Assembly (NCBI RefSeq): GCF_003626595.1
Contig: NZ_RBAK01000015.1
Span: 62,001 to 126,000 of the forward strand
DNA length: 64,000 bases
Direction: 5' to 3'
Source: Micromonospora endolithica
Lineage (GTDB): Bacteria > Actinomycetota > Actinomycetes > Mycobacteriales > Micromonosporaceae
Below the pieces are notes generated by a model, which saw only the letters and a program-made list of their open reading frames with translations, made no database searches and had not been told where the DNA came from. Positions 24,958-33,450 of the stretch are shown piece after piece; the first letter of the stretch is position 1; every line of letters begins with the position of its first letter. The translations under genes were made by a program, and so were the position numbers.

Positions 24958-26517
24958 GTGTCCACGCTGCGCGACCTCGCCGAGGAGCACACCCAGCTCC
25001 GCCCGGCCGACATCGACCACCTGCACCGGATCGCCGGCGACTGGCAGTTGCTCTCCGACCTGTCCTTCGCCGACCTGTTGCTCTGGGTTCCGGTGGACGG
25101 CGAGGGCACCTACCTCTGCGTCGCCCAGGTCCGGCCGACGACCGCGCCCACCGCGTACCAGGACGACCAGGTCGGCCGGATCGTCGGCGGGCCGGAGGTG
25201 GCGCACCTGGAGGTGGCCCACCGGCAGGGCCGGATCTGGCGGGAGGGCGACCCGGTCTGGTACGGCGACGTGCCCGCCCGGCACGAGGCCATCCCGGTGC
25301 GGCTGCGGACCGCCGACGGGGAGGCGGGCGAGGTGATCGCGGTGGTCGGGCGGGACACCAACCTGTCCACCGCGCGTACCCCCAGCCAGCTGGAGCTGAA
25401 CTACCTCACCACGGCCGACGACCTGGCCCAGATGATCGCCGACGGCACCTTCCCACCACCCCGGCACCCGGGGGAGACCACCTCGGCGCCCCGGGTCGGC
25501 GACGGGCTGGTCCGGTTGGACGCCGGCGGGAAGGTCACCTACGCCAGCCCGAACGCGCAGTCCGCGTACCGACGGCTGGGCTACGCCTCCCACCTGGTGG
25601 GTGAGGATCTCGCCGCGCTGCACCGCCGGCTGGCCGCCGACCCGCTGGAGGGCACCGACGCGGCGAACGGCATCCTCGCCGCGCTGCGCGGCGAGGCGCC
25701 ACCGCGCCGCGAGATCGACGCGCGGGGCGCGACCATGCTGACCCGGGCACTGCCGCTGATGCCGGCCGGGGTCCCGATCGGCGCGCTGGTGCTGGTCCGG
25801 GACATCACCGAGGTACGCCGCCGGGACCGCGCCCTGATCACCAAGGACGCCACCATCCGGGAGATCCACCACCGGGTGAAGAACAACCTCCAGACGGTGG
25901 CCGCGCTGCTCCGCCTCCAGGCCCGCCGGGTGTCCATGCCGGAGGCGAGGATCGCCCTGGAGGAATCGGTACGCCGGGTCGCCTCCATCGCCCTGGTGCA
26001 CGAGACGCTCTCCATGTCCAGCGACGAGGCGGTCGAGTTCGACGGGATCGTGGACCGGGTGGCCAGCGCCGCGACCGAGGTGGCGGCGACCGAGTCGACG
26101 GTGGGCATGCGCCGCAAGGGCAGCTTCGGCGTCCTGCCGGCGGAGATCGCCACCTCGCTGGTGATGGTCCTCAACGAGTTGTTGCTCAACGCCGTCGAAC
26201 ACGGTTTCCCGGGGGAGCCGGAACCGTCCGACGGGACGCCGGCGCCCGCCGTCGAGGCACCGCGACCGGAGGTGGTGGTGTCCGCGCACCGGTTCCGCAA
26301 GATGCTGCACGTCTCCGTGGTGGACAACGGGCAGGGCCTGCCGCCGGACTTCGACGCCGAACGGGGCGGCAACCTCGGCCTGCAGATCGTCCGGGCGCTG
26401 ATCACCGGCGAGCTGCGCGGCACCATCGAGCTGCGCGCCGGTGCCCACGGGGGCACCGAGGCCGTCCTGGTGGTGCCGCTGGCCCGGACCGCCCCGGACG
26501 GCCGTTCCGGGTCCTGA
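24958..26517 (+). CDS. pdtaS: sensor histidine kinase, PdtaS type
   Basis: Cytosolic kinase of 519 residues: N-terminal GAF-like region (about 1-150), PAS region (about 180-290), HisKA_2 box IREIHHRVKNNLQTVAALLR with the phosphoacceptor in His304/His305, and HATPase (VLNELLLNAVEHG, VVDNGQGLPPD). The box is almost the same as in mycobacterial PdtaS, which signals to an ANTAR RNA-binding regulator (PdtaR); no such partner is encoded here. GTG 24958 lies 7 nt after CACGCT (24945-24950). Confidence 0.9.
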   Translation: MSTLRDLAEEHTQLRPADIDHLHRIAGDWQLLSDLSFADLLLWVPVDGEGTYLCVAQVRPTTAPTAYQDDQVGRIVGGPEVAHLEVAHRQGRIWREGDPVWYGDVPARHEAIPVRLRTADGEAGEVIAVVGRDTNLSTARTPSQLELNYLTTADDLAQMIADGTFPPPRHPGETTSAPRVGDGLVRLDAGGKVTYASPNAQSAYRRLGYASHLVGEDLAALHRRLAADPLEGTDAANGILAALRGEAPPRREIDARGATMLTRALPLMPAGVPIGALVLVRDITEVRRRDRALITKDATIREIHHRVKNNLQTVAALLRLQARRVSMPEARIALEESVRRVASIALVHETLSMSSDEAVEFDGIVDRVASAATEVAATESTVGMRRKGSFGVLPAEIATSLVMVLNELLLNAVEHGFPGEPEPSDGTPAPAVEAPRPEVVVSAHRFRKMLHVSVVDNGQGLPPDFDAERGGNLGLQIVRALITGELRGTIELRAGAHGGTEAVLVVPLARTAPDGRSGS

Positions 26518-26523
26518 TCCGGC

Positions 26524-27948
26524 TCACCGCCGGCTGAGCAGGGCGACGGTGAGGCCGTGCGGCTGCCGTACCCGCTGCACCCGGAACGTCCGCAGCGCGT
26601 CGCCCTTCGCGCCGGGCACGGCGGCCACCGGATCGGCGCGCCGGCCGGCCACCACCAGCCAGACCCGGTCCACCCCGGCCAGGCACGCCGCCGGCCGGGC
26701 GCACTCGGCGGCCCACAGGTCGCCCCGGCGTACCGGGTCCTCGCTGGCCAGCACGTCGCGCGGCAGCCGGTCGCCCAGGTGGTAGGCGAGACCCAGATCG
26801 AGGAAGAGCCAGCTGTCCCGGGGCTCGTACACGATCGCGTCCCCCGGCCGCCGCTCGTCCGCCACGATCCGCGCGGCACCCCGGTAGTCGACCGTCGCAC
26901 CGCGTGGCCACTCGTGCGTACGACGCAGCGCGGCCTGGTCGGGCAGGCCGAGCAACCCGGCCAGGACCACCACGGCCACCGCGGGCGGCAGCGGCGCCAC
27001 GGTCAGCGCCACCCCGGCCAGTACGCAGCCGAACGGCACCACGAAGACCAGGTAGCGGGGCACCCAGAGCGGCACGAGCGAACCGGCGACGAACAGCATC
27101 ACCATCGGCAGCAGCACCGCGCCGCCGGGCAGCAGCGCACGGCGGCCCAGTCGTGCCGCCCCCAGCGCGGCCAGCCCGACCAGCAGGCCGCCCACCACAC
27201 CGCTCTGCGTGACCCCACCGGCCAGCGCCGCCAGGTCACCGGGCCGGGCGGCGTCCACCCAGTCGAGCTGCCGGCCGCGCTGGCCGCGCGCGAGCACCAC
27301 CAGCGGCGCCACGACCAGTGCCGCCGGCAGTACCGCGAGCGCCCACCGGCCCAGTCGCCGTGCCCGCTCGGCCGCCCCGCCGGGCCGGTCCGCCAGCACC
27401 CACACCGCGTGCGCGGCGAGCAGCGTGAGCGCGACCAGGTGGACCAGGCCCAGGGCCGCGACGACGAGGGCGTACGCGACCCAGCGTGCCGCCCCCGGCC
27501 GGCGCGACGCGGCGACCAGCAGCAGGGTCGCGGCCACCGCGAGCAGGGTGGCCAGGGCGTAGGGGCGGGCCTCCTGGCCGTACCGCGAGGTGCCGGGGAG
27601 CACCGCGAACAGCAGCCCGGCGAGCAACCCGGCCCGGAAACCGGCGAGGCGGGCACCGAGGACCGCGGTCAGCCCGGCCGCCCCGGTCATGGCGAGCGCG
27701 GACGGCAGCCGCAGCGCGGTCGTCGAGTCGCCGGCCAGCTCCACCCAGCCGTGCACCAGCAGGTAGTAGGGGCCGCTCGCCGCGTCGATGGTCCCGGCGA
27801 GCCGGACCAGGTCGCCGACCGGGCGGGTGGCCGCGCTCCAGGTGGCGAGTTCGTCGCGCCAGAGCTGCGCCCGGCCGAGGCCGGTGAGGGTGACCGCCAG
27901 GGTCAGCAGGACCGGTGCCACCCAGACGGGCCACGCCCGCACTCGCAT
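26524..27948 (-). CDS. GT-C-fold membrane glycosyltransferase (GT39/ArnT-like)
   Basis: 474 residues with about ten hydrophobic helices. The first loop carries WRDELATWSAA, the acidic catalytic motif of polyprenyl-phosphate sugar-dependent GT-C enzymes, and GPYYLLVHGWVELAG follows. The soluble C-terminus (IVYEPRDSWLFLDLG, VWLVVAGRR) is typical of the dolichyl-phosphate mannose group. It probably acts on the outer face of the membrane; acceptor unknown. The start is uncertain; ATG 27948 is used because GTG 27966 has no better signal. It is convergent with pdtaS. Confidence 0.8.
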   Translation of the reverse strand: MRVRAWPVWVAPVLLTLAVTLTGLGRAQLWRDELATWSAATRPVGDLVRLAGTIDAASGPYYLLVHGWVELAGDSTTALRLPSALAMTGAAGLTAVLGARLAGFRAGLLAGLLFAVLPGTSRYGQEARPYALATLLAVAATLLLVAASRRPGAARWVAYALVVAALGLVHLVALTLLAAHAVWVLADRPGGAAERARRLGRWALAVLPAALVVAPLVVLARGQRGRQLDWVDAARPGDLAALAGGVTQSGVVGGLLVGLAALGAARLGRRALLPGGAVLLPMVMLFVAGSLVPLWVPRYLVFVVPFGCVLAGVALTVAPLPPAVAVVVLAGLLGLPDQAALRRTHEWPRGATVDYRGAARIVADERRPGDAIVYEPRDSWLFLDLGLAYHLGDRLPRDVLASEDPVRRGDLWAAECARPAACLAGVDRVWLVVAGRRADPVAAVPGAKGDALRTFRVQRVRQPHGLTVALLSRR

Positions 27949-28025
27949 CCTGGACAAATCGCCCACCTGAGGAGCGTCCCACACGAAACCCTGCGGTCGG
28001 CCCGTGATGTGGGATGCCGCACGCG

Positions 28026-28031
28026 TATATT
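28026..28031 (+). promoter_or_regulatory. -10 element TATATT of the sulfur operon
   Basis: The only strongly AT-rich hexamer in the region. It predicts a transcription start near 28038, 20 nt before the leader-peptide ATG. No clear -35. Confidence 0.5.
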
Positions 28032-28057
28032 GGCTCGCCCTGTGAGCGTGTGGCAGC

Positions 28058-28153
28058 ATGGCGTACATGACCGCCGCTGTCGTCCGCCGCTTCGTGGCCC
28101 GTCGCCACGTCGACTACGGCCGCGTGCGCAGCGCGATCTGTCCGGCCGACTGA
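28058..28153 (+). CDS. putative cis-acting leader peptide of the sulfur operon
   Basis: 31 codons from ATG 28058 (28 from ATG 28067, which has CAGCAT 7 nt upstream). The peptide ends RRHVDYGRVRSAICPAD, matching the short leader peptides (pattern RRHVDL.R.SSAICP) that precede sulfur-assimilation genes in actinomycetes. The Cys next to the end fits translation-dependent sensing of cysteine supply. Two stem-loops lie between it and sirA. Confidence 0.75.
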   Translation: MAYMTAAVVRRFVARRHVDYGRVRSAICPAD

Positions 28154-28157
28154 CGAC

Positions 28158-28179
28158 GCCCGACCCATCTGTCTCGGGC
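28158..28179 (+). promoter_or_regulatory. stem-loop after leader peptide
   Basis: GCCCGA (28158-28163) pairs with TCGGGC (28174-28179) starting 5 nt after the leader-peptide stop. It is positioned to form or melt according to ribosome stalling on the leader. Confidence 0.45.
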
Positions 28180-28216
28180 GCGCCCCGCGCCGGCTGTTCC
28201 GACACCGTTGTCCCCC

Positions 28217-28232
28217 GCCCGTTCTGACGGGC
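28217..28232 (+). promoter_or_regulatory. second stem-loop before sirA
   Basis: GCCCGT and ACGGGC pair around a TCTG tetraloop, about 55 nt before the sirA start. It is a possible attenuator or ribosome-binding-site control element; there is no T tract. Confidence 0.45.
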
Positions 28233-28287
28233 CGGCCGCCGCGCTCCGCGCTTCCACGAGGCACCGCAGACAACGGAGGACGCCGCG

Positions 28288-30000
28288 ATGGCGGTCAGCA
28301 CCAGCTCGGCTCGGTCCGAGGACCCGACGGCACGTCCCGTCCGGGCTCCCCGGCGTCCGCGCGGCGAGGGTCAGTGGGCGCTCGGCCACCGCGAGCCACT
28401 CAACCCCAACGAGCGGATCAAGAAGGACGACGACCCGCTGAACGTGCGGGCCCGGATCGAGAACATCTACGCCCATCGGGGTTTCGCCTCCATCGACCCG
28501 CAGGATCTTCGCGGCCGTTTCCGCTGGTGGGGGCTCTACACGCAGCGCAAGGCCGGGATCGACGGCGGTCGCACCGCCGTGCTGGAGCCGCACGAGCTGG
28601 AGGACGAGTTCTTCATGCTCCGGGTGCGGATCGACGGCGGTCAGCTCAGCCTGGCGCAGCTCCGGGTGATCGCCGACATCTCCCGTGAGTTCGCCCGGGA
28701 CACCGCCGACATCACCGACCGGCAGAACATCCAGTACCACTGGATCCGCGTCGAGGACATGCCGGAGATCTGGCGACGCCTGGAGTCGGTCGGTCTGCAG
28801 ACCACCGAGGCGTGCGGTGACTGCCCGCGGATCGTGCTCGGCAGCCCGGTCGCCGGGGTGGCCGAGGACGAGCTGCTCGACCCGACGCCGGCGATCGACG
28901 AGATCGTCAGCCGTTACGTCGGCGACAAGGCGTACTCCAACCTGCCGCGCAAGTTCAAGACCACCATCTCCTGGCTGCCGGACACCCCGCACGAGGCGAA
29001 CGACATCGCCTTCCTCGGCGTCGACCACCCGGAGCACGGCCCCGGCTTCGACCTGTGGGTCGGCGGCGGCCTGTCCACAAACCCGATGCTGGCCAAGCGA
29101 CTGGGTGCCTGGGTGCCGCTGCACGAGGTACCGGACGTCTGGGCCGGCGTGGTGGGCATCTTCCGCGACTACGGCTACCGGCGGCTGCGCAACCGGGCCC
29201 GGTTGAAGTTCCTGGTGGCCGACTGGGGCGTGGCGAAGTTCCGCGAGGTGCTGGAGAAGGAATACCTGGGTCGCACCCTGCTGGACGGTCCCGCCCCGGA
29301 GCTGCCGGCGAAGCCGATCGACCACATCGGCGTACGCCGGCAGCGCGACGGGCGCAACTACGTCGGCGCCGCCCCGGTGGTGGGGCGGGTGTCCGGTGGG
29401 CAGCTCGCCGAGCTGGCCGACGTCGTCGAGGCGCACGGCAGCGACCGGGTGCGGCTCACGCCGTACCAGAAGCTGCTGGTCCTGGACGTGGCGCCGGAGC
29501 GGACCGACTCGCTGGTGGCGGCGCTGCGCCGGATCGGTCTGGAGGCGCAGCCGTCGGCCTGGCGGCGCGGCACGATGGCCTGCACCGGCATCGAGTACTG
29601 CAAGCTCGCGATCGTGGAGACCAAGGCGCGCGGCGAGGAGTTGGTGGCCCGGCTGGAGGAGCGGCTGCGGGAGTTCGACGCGGACATCTCCATCCACATC
29701 AACGGCTGCCCGAACGCCTGCGCCCGCACCCAGGTCGCCGACATCGGCCTCAAGGGTCAACTGGTGGTCGGTCCGGACGGCCAGCAGGTGGAGGGCTTCC
29801 AGGTGCACCTGGGCGGCGGCCTCGGCATGGCGCAGGGGCAGACCGCCGGTTTCGGCCGCAAGCTGCGCGGCCTGAAGACCACCGCCGACGAGCTTCCGGA
29901 GTACGTGGAACGGCTGGCCCGCCGCTACCTGGCCGGCCGCACCGACGGCGAGACGTTCGCCAACTGGGTGATCAGGGTCGACGAGGAGGAACTCCGATGA
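28288..30000 (+). CDS. sirA: ferredoxin-dependent sulfite reductase
   Basis: Six-electron reduction of sulfite to sulfide with siroheme and a 4Fe-4S cluster, 570 residues. Cluster ligands are Cys432, Cys438, Cys474 and Cys478 (TACTGIEYCKLA, NGCPNACAR). Tyr84 in WWGLYTQRK and Cys176 in TTEACGDCPR are 92 residues apart, the same spacing as the covalent Tyr69-Cys161 pair of mycobacterial SirA, which supports sulfite rather than nitrite as substrate. GGAGG lies upstream of ATG 28288. Its stop overlaps the next start (ATGA). Confidence 0.93.
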   Translation: MAVSTSSARSEDPTARPVRAPRRPRGEGQWALGHREPLNPNERIKKDDDPLNVRARIENIYAHRGFASIDPQDLRGRFRWWGLYTQRKAGIDGGRTAVLEPHELEDEFFMLRVRIDGGQLSLAQLRVIADISREFARDTADITDRQNIQYHWIRVEDMPEIWRRLESVGLQTTEACGDCPRIVLGSPVAGVAEDELLDPTPAIDEIVSRYVGDKAYSNLPRKFKTTISWLPDTPHEANDIAFLGVDHPEHGPGFDLWVGGGLSTNPMLAKRLGAWVPLHEVPDVWAGVVGIFRDYGYRRLRNRARLKFLVADWGVAKFREVLEKEYLGRTLLDGPAPELPAKPIDHIGVRRQRDGRNYVGAAPVVGRVSGGQLAELADVVEAHGSDRVRLTPYQKLLVLDVAPERTDSLVAALRRIGLEAQPSAWRRGTMACTGIEYCKLAIVETKARGEELVARLEERLREFDADISIHINGCPNACARTQVADIGLKGQLVVGPDGQQVEGFQVHLGGGLGMAQGQTAGFGRKLRGLKTTADELPEYVERLARRYLAGRTDGETFANWVIRVDEEELR

Positions 30001-30155
30001 GCGAGACCCGTTCCGTGCCGCTCTACTGCCCCTACTGCGGCGAGGAGGACCTGCGGCCGAACGAGAGCGGCCATGGCGCGTGGGAGTGCCACGGCTGCGC
30101 CCGGGTCTTCAGCGTGAAGTTCAGTGGTCTGCTGGGCCGGGGGGTCACCCGATGA
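29997..30155 (+). CDS. small zinc-ribbon protein of the sulfur operon
   Basis: 52 residues with YCPYCGEEDLRPN and WECHGCARVFSV, two CxxC knuckles of a rubredoxin-like zinc ribbon. It overlaps sirA and cysH by ATGA at both ends, so it is tightly coupled. Size and position suggest an accessory, for example metal or electron handling for the reductases, but no function is established to my knowledge. Confidence 0.85.
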   Translation: MSETRSVPLYCPYCGEEDLRPNESGHGAWECHGCARVFSVKFSGLLGRGVTR

Positions 30156-30916
30156 GCGGCCTGCGGTCCGTCGCCGACCTGGGCCTGGTCGGGATCGGTG
30201 GCTCGAAGCCGGCCGACCCGGGCCGGCGCGGCCCCGAGGAGTTGCGCGCGCTGGCCGAGGCGGCCGGCCGCGACCTGGAGGGCGCTCCCGCGCTGGAGAT
30301 CGCCCGCTGGGCCGCCGAGACGTTCGGCGAGCGCTTCTGCGTGACCAGTTCGATGGCCGACGCGGTGCTGGCCCACCTGGTCTCCCGGGTGGCGCCCGGC
30401 GTGGACGTGGTGTTCCTCGACACCGGCCTGCACTTCCCGGAGACGCTGCGGGTGCGCGACGAGGTGGCCCGGACCCTGCCGGTGAACGTACGGTCGATCC
30501 GCTCCCGGCTCACCGTCGGCCAGCAGGACGGCGAGTACGGGCCCCGGCTGTTCAACAGGTCGCCGGACGACTGCTGCCAGCTGCGCAAGGTGGAGCCGCT
30601 GGAGCGGGCCCTGTCCGGCTACGACGCCTGGGCCGCCGGGCTGCGCCGCGACGAGTCACCGACCCGCGCGAACACCCCGGTGGTGACCTTCGACGCCGGG
30701 CGTGGCCGGGTGAAGGTCAACCCGATCGCGGCCTGGAAGCAGTCGGACGTGGACGCGTACATCGCCCGGTGGAACGTGCCGGTCAACGAGTTGTTCAAGC
30801 GGGGCTACGGCTCGATCGGCTGCTGGCCGTGCACGCGGCGCACCAAGGCGGGGGAGGACCCCCGGGCCGGCCGCTGGGCCATGTTCGAGAAGACCGAGTG
30901 CGGTCTGCACGCCTGA
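30152..30916 (+). CDS. cysH: adenylyl-sulfate reductase (APS reductase type)
   Basis: Thioredoxin-dependent reduction of activated sulfate to sulfite, 254 residues. Cys141-Cys142 and Cys224-Cys227 supply the 4Fe-4S cluster that marks APS-specific enzymes; Cys250 in TECGLH is the catalytic thiol. SSMADAVLAHL and FLDTGLHFPET form the nucleotide site. It starts within the stop of the zinc-ribbon gene (ATGA). Upstream enzymes making APS (CysND) are not in the window. Confidence 0.94.
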   Translation: MSGLRSVADLGLVGIGGSKPADPGRRGPEELRALAEAAGRDLEGAPALEIARWAAETFGERFCVTSSMADAVLAHLVSRVAPGVDVVFLDTGLHFPETLRVRDEVARTLPVNVRSIRSRLTVGQQDGEYGPRLFNRSPDDCCQLRKVEPLERALSGYDAWAAGLRRDESPTRANTPVVTFDAGRGRVKVNPIAAWKQSDVDAYIARWNVPVNELFKRGYGSIGCWPCTRRTKAGEDPRAGRWAMFEKTECGLHA

Positions 30917-31707
30917 CTCCGACGCCGGATCCGGTGGTGCTGGTCGCCCACGGGAGCCGGGACCCGCGGGCGGCCGAGGCGACCCGGGCGCTGGCCCGTG
31001 CGGTGGCGGTCGTCCGGCCCGGCGCGCCCGTGGTGGCCAGTTGGTTGGACCACACCGAGCCGGGGCCCACGGCCGTCCTGCGGGAGCTGGCGAAGGCCGG
31101 GCACGCCCGGGCGGTGCTGGTGCCGTTGCTGCTGACCGCCGCGTACCACCGGCGGGTCGACATCCCGGCGGCGGTCGACGCCGCCCGCGCGGCCGGCGCG
31201 ACGATCGCGGTACGGGTCACCGACGTGCTCGGCCCCACCGGCGCCACGGTGGACGCCGGGCTGCTGGCCGGCCTGCGGCGCAGGTTGGTGGAGGCCGGCC
31301 TGGACCAGGCCGGCGTGGACCGGGCGGACGGTCGGGCGGGGCGGGGCGGGACCGGGCCGGAGGCGTTCGACGGGCTGGTACTGGCGGCGGCGGGCACCCG
31401 GGACGCCCGGGCGCGGGCCTCGGTGGGCCGGGTCGCGGCGGCCCTGAGCGACGCGCTGCGCGTGCCGACCCGGGTCTCGTACGCGTCGGCCGCCCCGCCG
31501 GGCGTGGATGCCGCGGTGGCGCATCTGCGGTCCCGGGGTGCCCGCCGGGTGGCCGTGTCGGCGTACTTCCTGGCGCCGGGCCTCTTCCACGACGCGGTGG
31601 CCGCCGGGGCGCGGACGGCCGGCGCGGTGGCGGTGTCCGCGCCGTTGACCGACGTGCCGGAACTGGCCGACCTGGTCCGGCGGCGGGTCGACGAGGCGGC
31701 CGGCTGA
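30898..31707 (+). CDS. CbiX/SirB-like sirohydrochlorin chelatase
   Basis: Inserts metal, probably Fe2+, into sirohydrochlorin to make siroheme for SirA. 269 residues with two chelatase half-domains: VLVAHGSRDPRAAEATRAL with ligand His and PLLLTAAYHRRVDIPAAV, then LAAAGTRDARAR and VSAYFLAPGLFHDAV. The start is uncertain: GTG 30898 overlaps cysH by 19 bp; GTG 30934 begins almost at the motif. sirA-cysH-chelatase is the same order as mycobacterial sirA-cysH-che1. Confidence 0.87.
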   Translation: MRSARLTPTPDPVVLVAHGSRDPRAAEATRALARAVAVVRPGAPVVASWLDHTEPGPTAVLRELAKAGHARAVLVPLLLTAAYHRRVDIPAAVDAARAAGATIAVRVTDVLGPTGATVDAGLLAGLRRRLVEAGLDQAGVDRADGRAGRGGTGPEAFDGLVLAAAGTRDARARASVGRVAAALSDALRVPTRVSYASAAPPGVDAAVAHLRSRGARRVAVSAYFLAPGLFHDAVAAGARTAGAVAVSAPLTDVPELADLVRRRVDEAAG

Positions 31708-31744
31708 CCGGGCCCCCGGATCACCACGACCGAGTGTGGACAGC

Positions 31745-31782
31745 GGAAAGCCCCGGCCGGGTGGACCCGACCGGGGCTTTCC
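31745..31782. terminator. strong bidirectional terminator
   Basis: GGAAAGCCCCGG (31745-31756) pairs perfectly with CCGGGGCTTTCC (31771-31782). It separates the sulfur operon from convergent whiB1. Confidence 0.9.
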
Positions 31783-31797
31783 GGACTCTGCGTTGGA

Positions 31798-32055
31798 TCA
31801 GGCGGAGTGAGCGCGCAGCACTCGGATGCCACCGCGACGCTTGACGGCGCGGCGCTCCTCCTCGCTCATCCCGCCCCAGACACCGGCGTCCTGTCCCGAC
31901 TCGAGCGCCCACTGGAGGCACTGGTCGGTCACGGGGCAGCGCCGGCAGACGGCCTTCGCCTGCTCCACCTGCAAGAGGGCCGGACCGGACGTCCCGATCG
32001 GGAAGAACAGCTCCGGGTCCTCGTCGCGGCAGACGGCATCGTGGCGCCAGTCCAT
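31798..32055 (-). CDS. whiB1: WhiB1-type Fe-S protein
   Basis: 85 residues. Cluster ligands Cys9, Cys37, Cys40 and Cys46 fall at the same positions as in mycobacterial WhiB1; the G[VI]WGG turn (AGVWGGMSEEERRAVKRR) and basic C-terminus follow. WhiB1 is an essential, NO-sensitive 4Fe-4S protein that binds the primary sigma factor. ATG 32055 has GAGGAG 10 nt upstream. The upstream region is long and AT-rich with a CRP-like palindrome. Streptomyces calls this protein WblE. Confidence 0.93.
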   Translation of the reverse strand: MDWRHDAVCRDEDPELFFPIGTSGPALLQVEQAKAVCRRCPVTDQCLQWALESGQDAGVWGGMSEEERRAVKRRGGIRVLRAHSA

Positions 32056-32499
32056 GGCGGCAACACTCCTCATTCTGGATGGGTGGCAGATATTGCAGTG
32101 GTGCTTTTTCTATATGCATCCGCACGCCGAAGGTTACGGTTCGCGTCCAACTATTCGGCGTAGCGTGAGCAGGCTGTCGGCCCCGTGGACCTGCTGGAAC
32201 AGCTCAACCTGACGAGCATATCCAGGCAATGTCCCGGTAACTCAAGTTCGCTTGTGAATACTTTCACGAACAGTCGTGATGTCAAGGGTGGCGCGGGGAA
32301 AAACTCCGGGCGGTGAGCAAGCCCACAACCCCTTTGTCCGCTTTTGCCGGGGATCCGGTTACCCGGAGTACCACAGTCGAGGATCAATATAGTACGGTCC
32401 TCGTGACATTGCTGACATTTCCGGCACCTGTCCCTCGGCGTGGCGTGTGGCGTACGTGACGAGCTCGCCGGCGCGTCGACCTAGGGCAGTACCCGAGAC
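32056..32499 (-). other. 444-bp AT-rich whiB1 control region
   Basis: The longest gene-free stretch and the least GC-rich part of the window. Read toward whiB1 it holds TATATT (about 32389-32384), TTGACA (about 32284-32279), the CRP-like palindrome at 32253-32268 and TATGCT (about 32219-32214). I see no ORF or tRNA. The whiB1 leader is likely 150-200 nt. Confidence 0.6.
32253..32268. promoter_or_regulatory. CRP-like binding site
   Basis: TGTGA-N6-TCACG, one base off the consensus TGTGA-N6-TCACA. Mycobacterial whiB1 is controlled by the cAMP receptor protein, so conservation of such a site here is plausible. Confidence 0.6.
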
Positions 32500-33450
32500 C
32501 TAGCAGATTACTCTCAGTGCGGCCGGAATGGAGGTGAATCTGACTTTCTCCCGGTCGCCCAGATAGTCGCCGTCCAGCTGGAACGCCTGCGGGCGGCTGG
32601 AGACCAGCGTGAACTCGTCCACGTCGTGCAGCCGGAGCACCTGCTTGCCGTGCGGGTCGGGCTTCGCGGAGAAGAACTGGGTGACTGTGCGTGTCGTACT
32701 GGCGACGCGGAGCTGACGTAGTGCGAGCACGTCGAGCCCGAGGTCGAACGACGCGTCCGGGTTGGGATTGACCTCCCGGTCCCCGAGATACGTCCACGGG
32801 GCGGTGTTCTGAATGATCACCGTGGCCAGTTCCTCCTCGGCCACCTCACCGGGCCGCTCCAGGGCGATCGCCGGATGCCGGCGGTCCGAGCGGAAGAAGT
32901 ACTGCGCGGCCGTGGAGCGGAAGTAGAGCGCGGGCGTGGAGACCCGACCCCGCCGGCGGGCCTGCTCCACGCGATGGATCACCGCGGCGTCCAGGCCGAA
33001 GCCGGCGCAGAAGGTGAAGTAACGGTCGTCGGCCCGGCCCAGCCCGATCGTCCGGTGCCGGCCCAGCCGCAGCGCCTCCAGGATCATGCTGGTCCCGTCC
33101 GGCCACTCGCGGGGCAGGCCGAGAGCGCGGGCGAAGACGTTCGTGGATCCCCCCGGCACGGTGGCCAGCGCGGGCAGCCGTTCGGCCGGCGTGACGCCCA
33201 GCGGGACGGTGGCGGGCTTCGCGGTCATCAGGCCGTTGACCACCTCGTTGACCGTGCCGTCGCCACCCAGGGTGACGACCACGTCGACGCCCTCCTCGGC
33301 CGCCTCACGGGCGAGCACGGTGGCGTGGCCCCGCCGCCGGGTGTACCGAACGGAGAGGTCCACCTCGCTGCGCAGCGCCCGGACCAGCACGTCCCGGCTG
33401 CGCTCACTGGTGGTGGTGGCCTTGGGATTGACCACCAGGACGGCCCGCAT
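32500..33450 (-). CDS. diacylglycerol kinase-family lipid kinase
   Basis: 316 residues with NPKATTT near residue 9, the nucleotide motif VVVTLGGDGTVNEVVNG, and VPGGSTNVFARALG, defining the DAGK catalytic fold; it phosphorylates diacylglycerol or another lipid. ATG 33450 lies 7 nt after TACAGT (33463-33458). It is on the same strand as whiB1, upstream of it, and divergent from the small membrane gene, with both promoters packed in 43 bp. Confidence 0.9.
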   Translation of the reverse strand: MRAVLVVNPKATTTSERSRDVLVRALRSEVDLSVRYTRRRGHATVLAREAAEEGVDVVVTLGGDGTVNEVVNGLMTAKPATVPLGVTPAERLPALATVPGGSTNVFARALGLPREWPDGTSMILEALRLGRHRTIGLGRADDRYFTFCAGFGLDAAVIHRVEQARRRGRVSTPALYFRSTAAQYFFRSDRRHPAIALERPGEVAEEELATVIIQNTAPWTYLGDREVNPNPDASFDLGLDVLALRQLRVASTTRTVTQFFSAKPDPHGKQVLRLHDVDEFTLVSSRPQAFQLDGDYLGDREKVRFTSIPAALRVIC

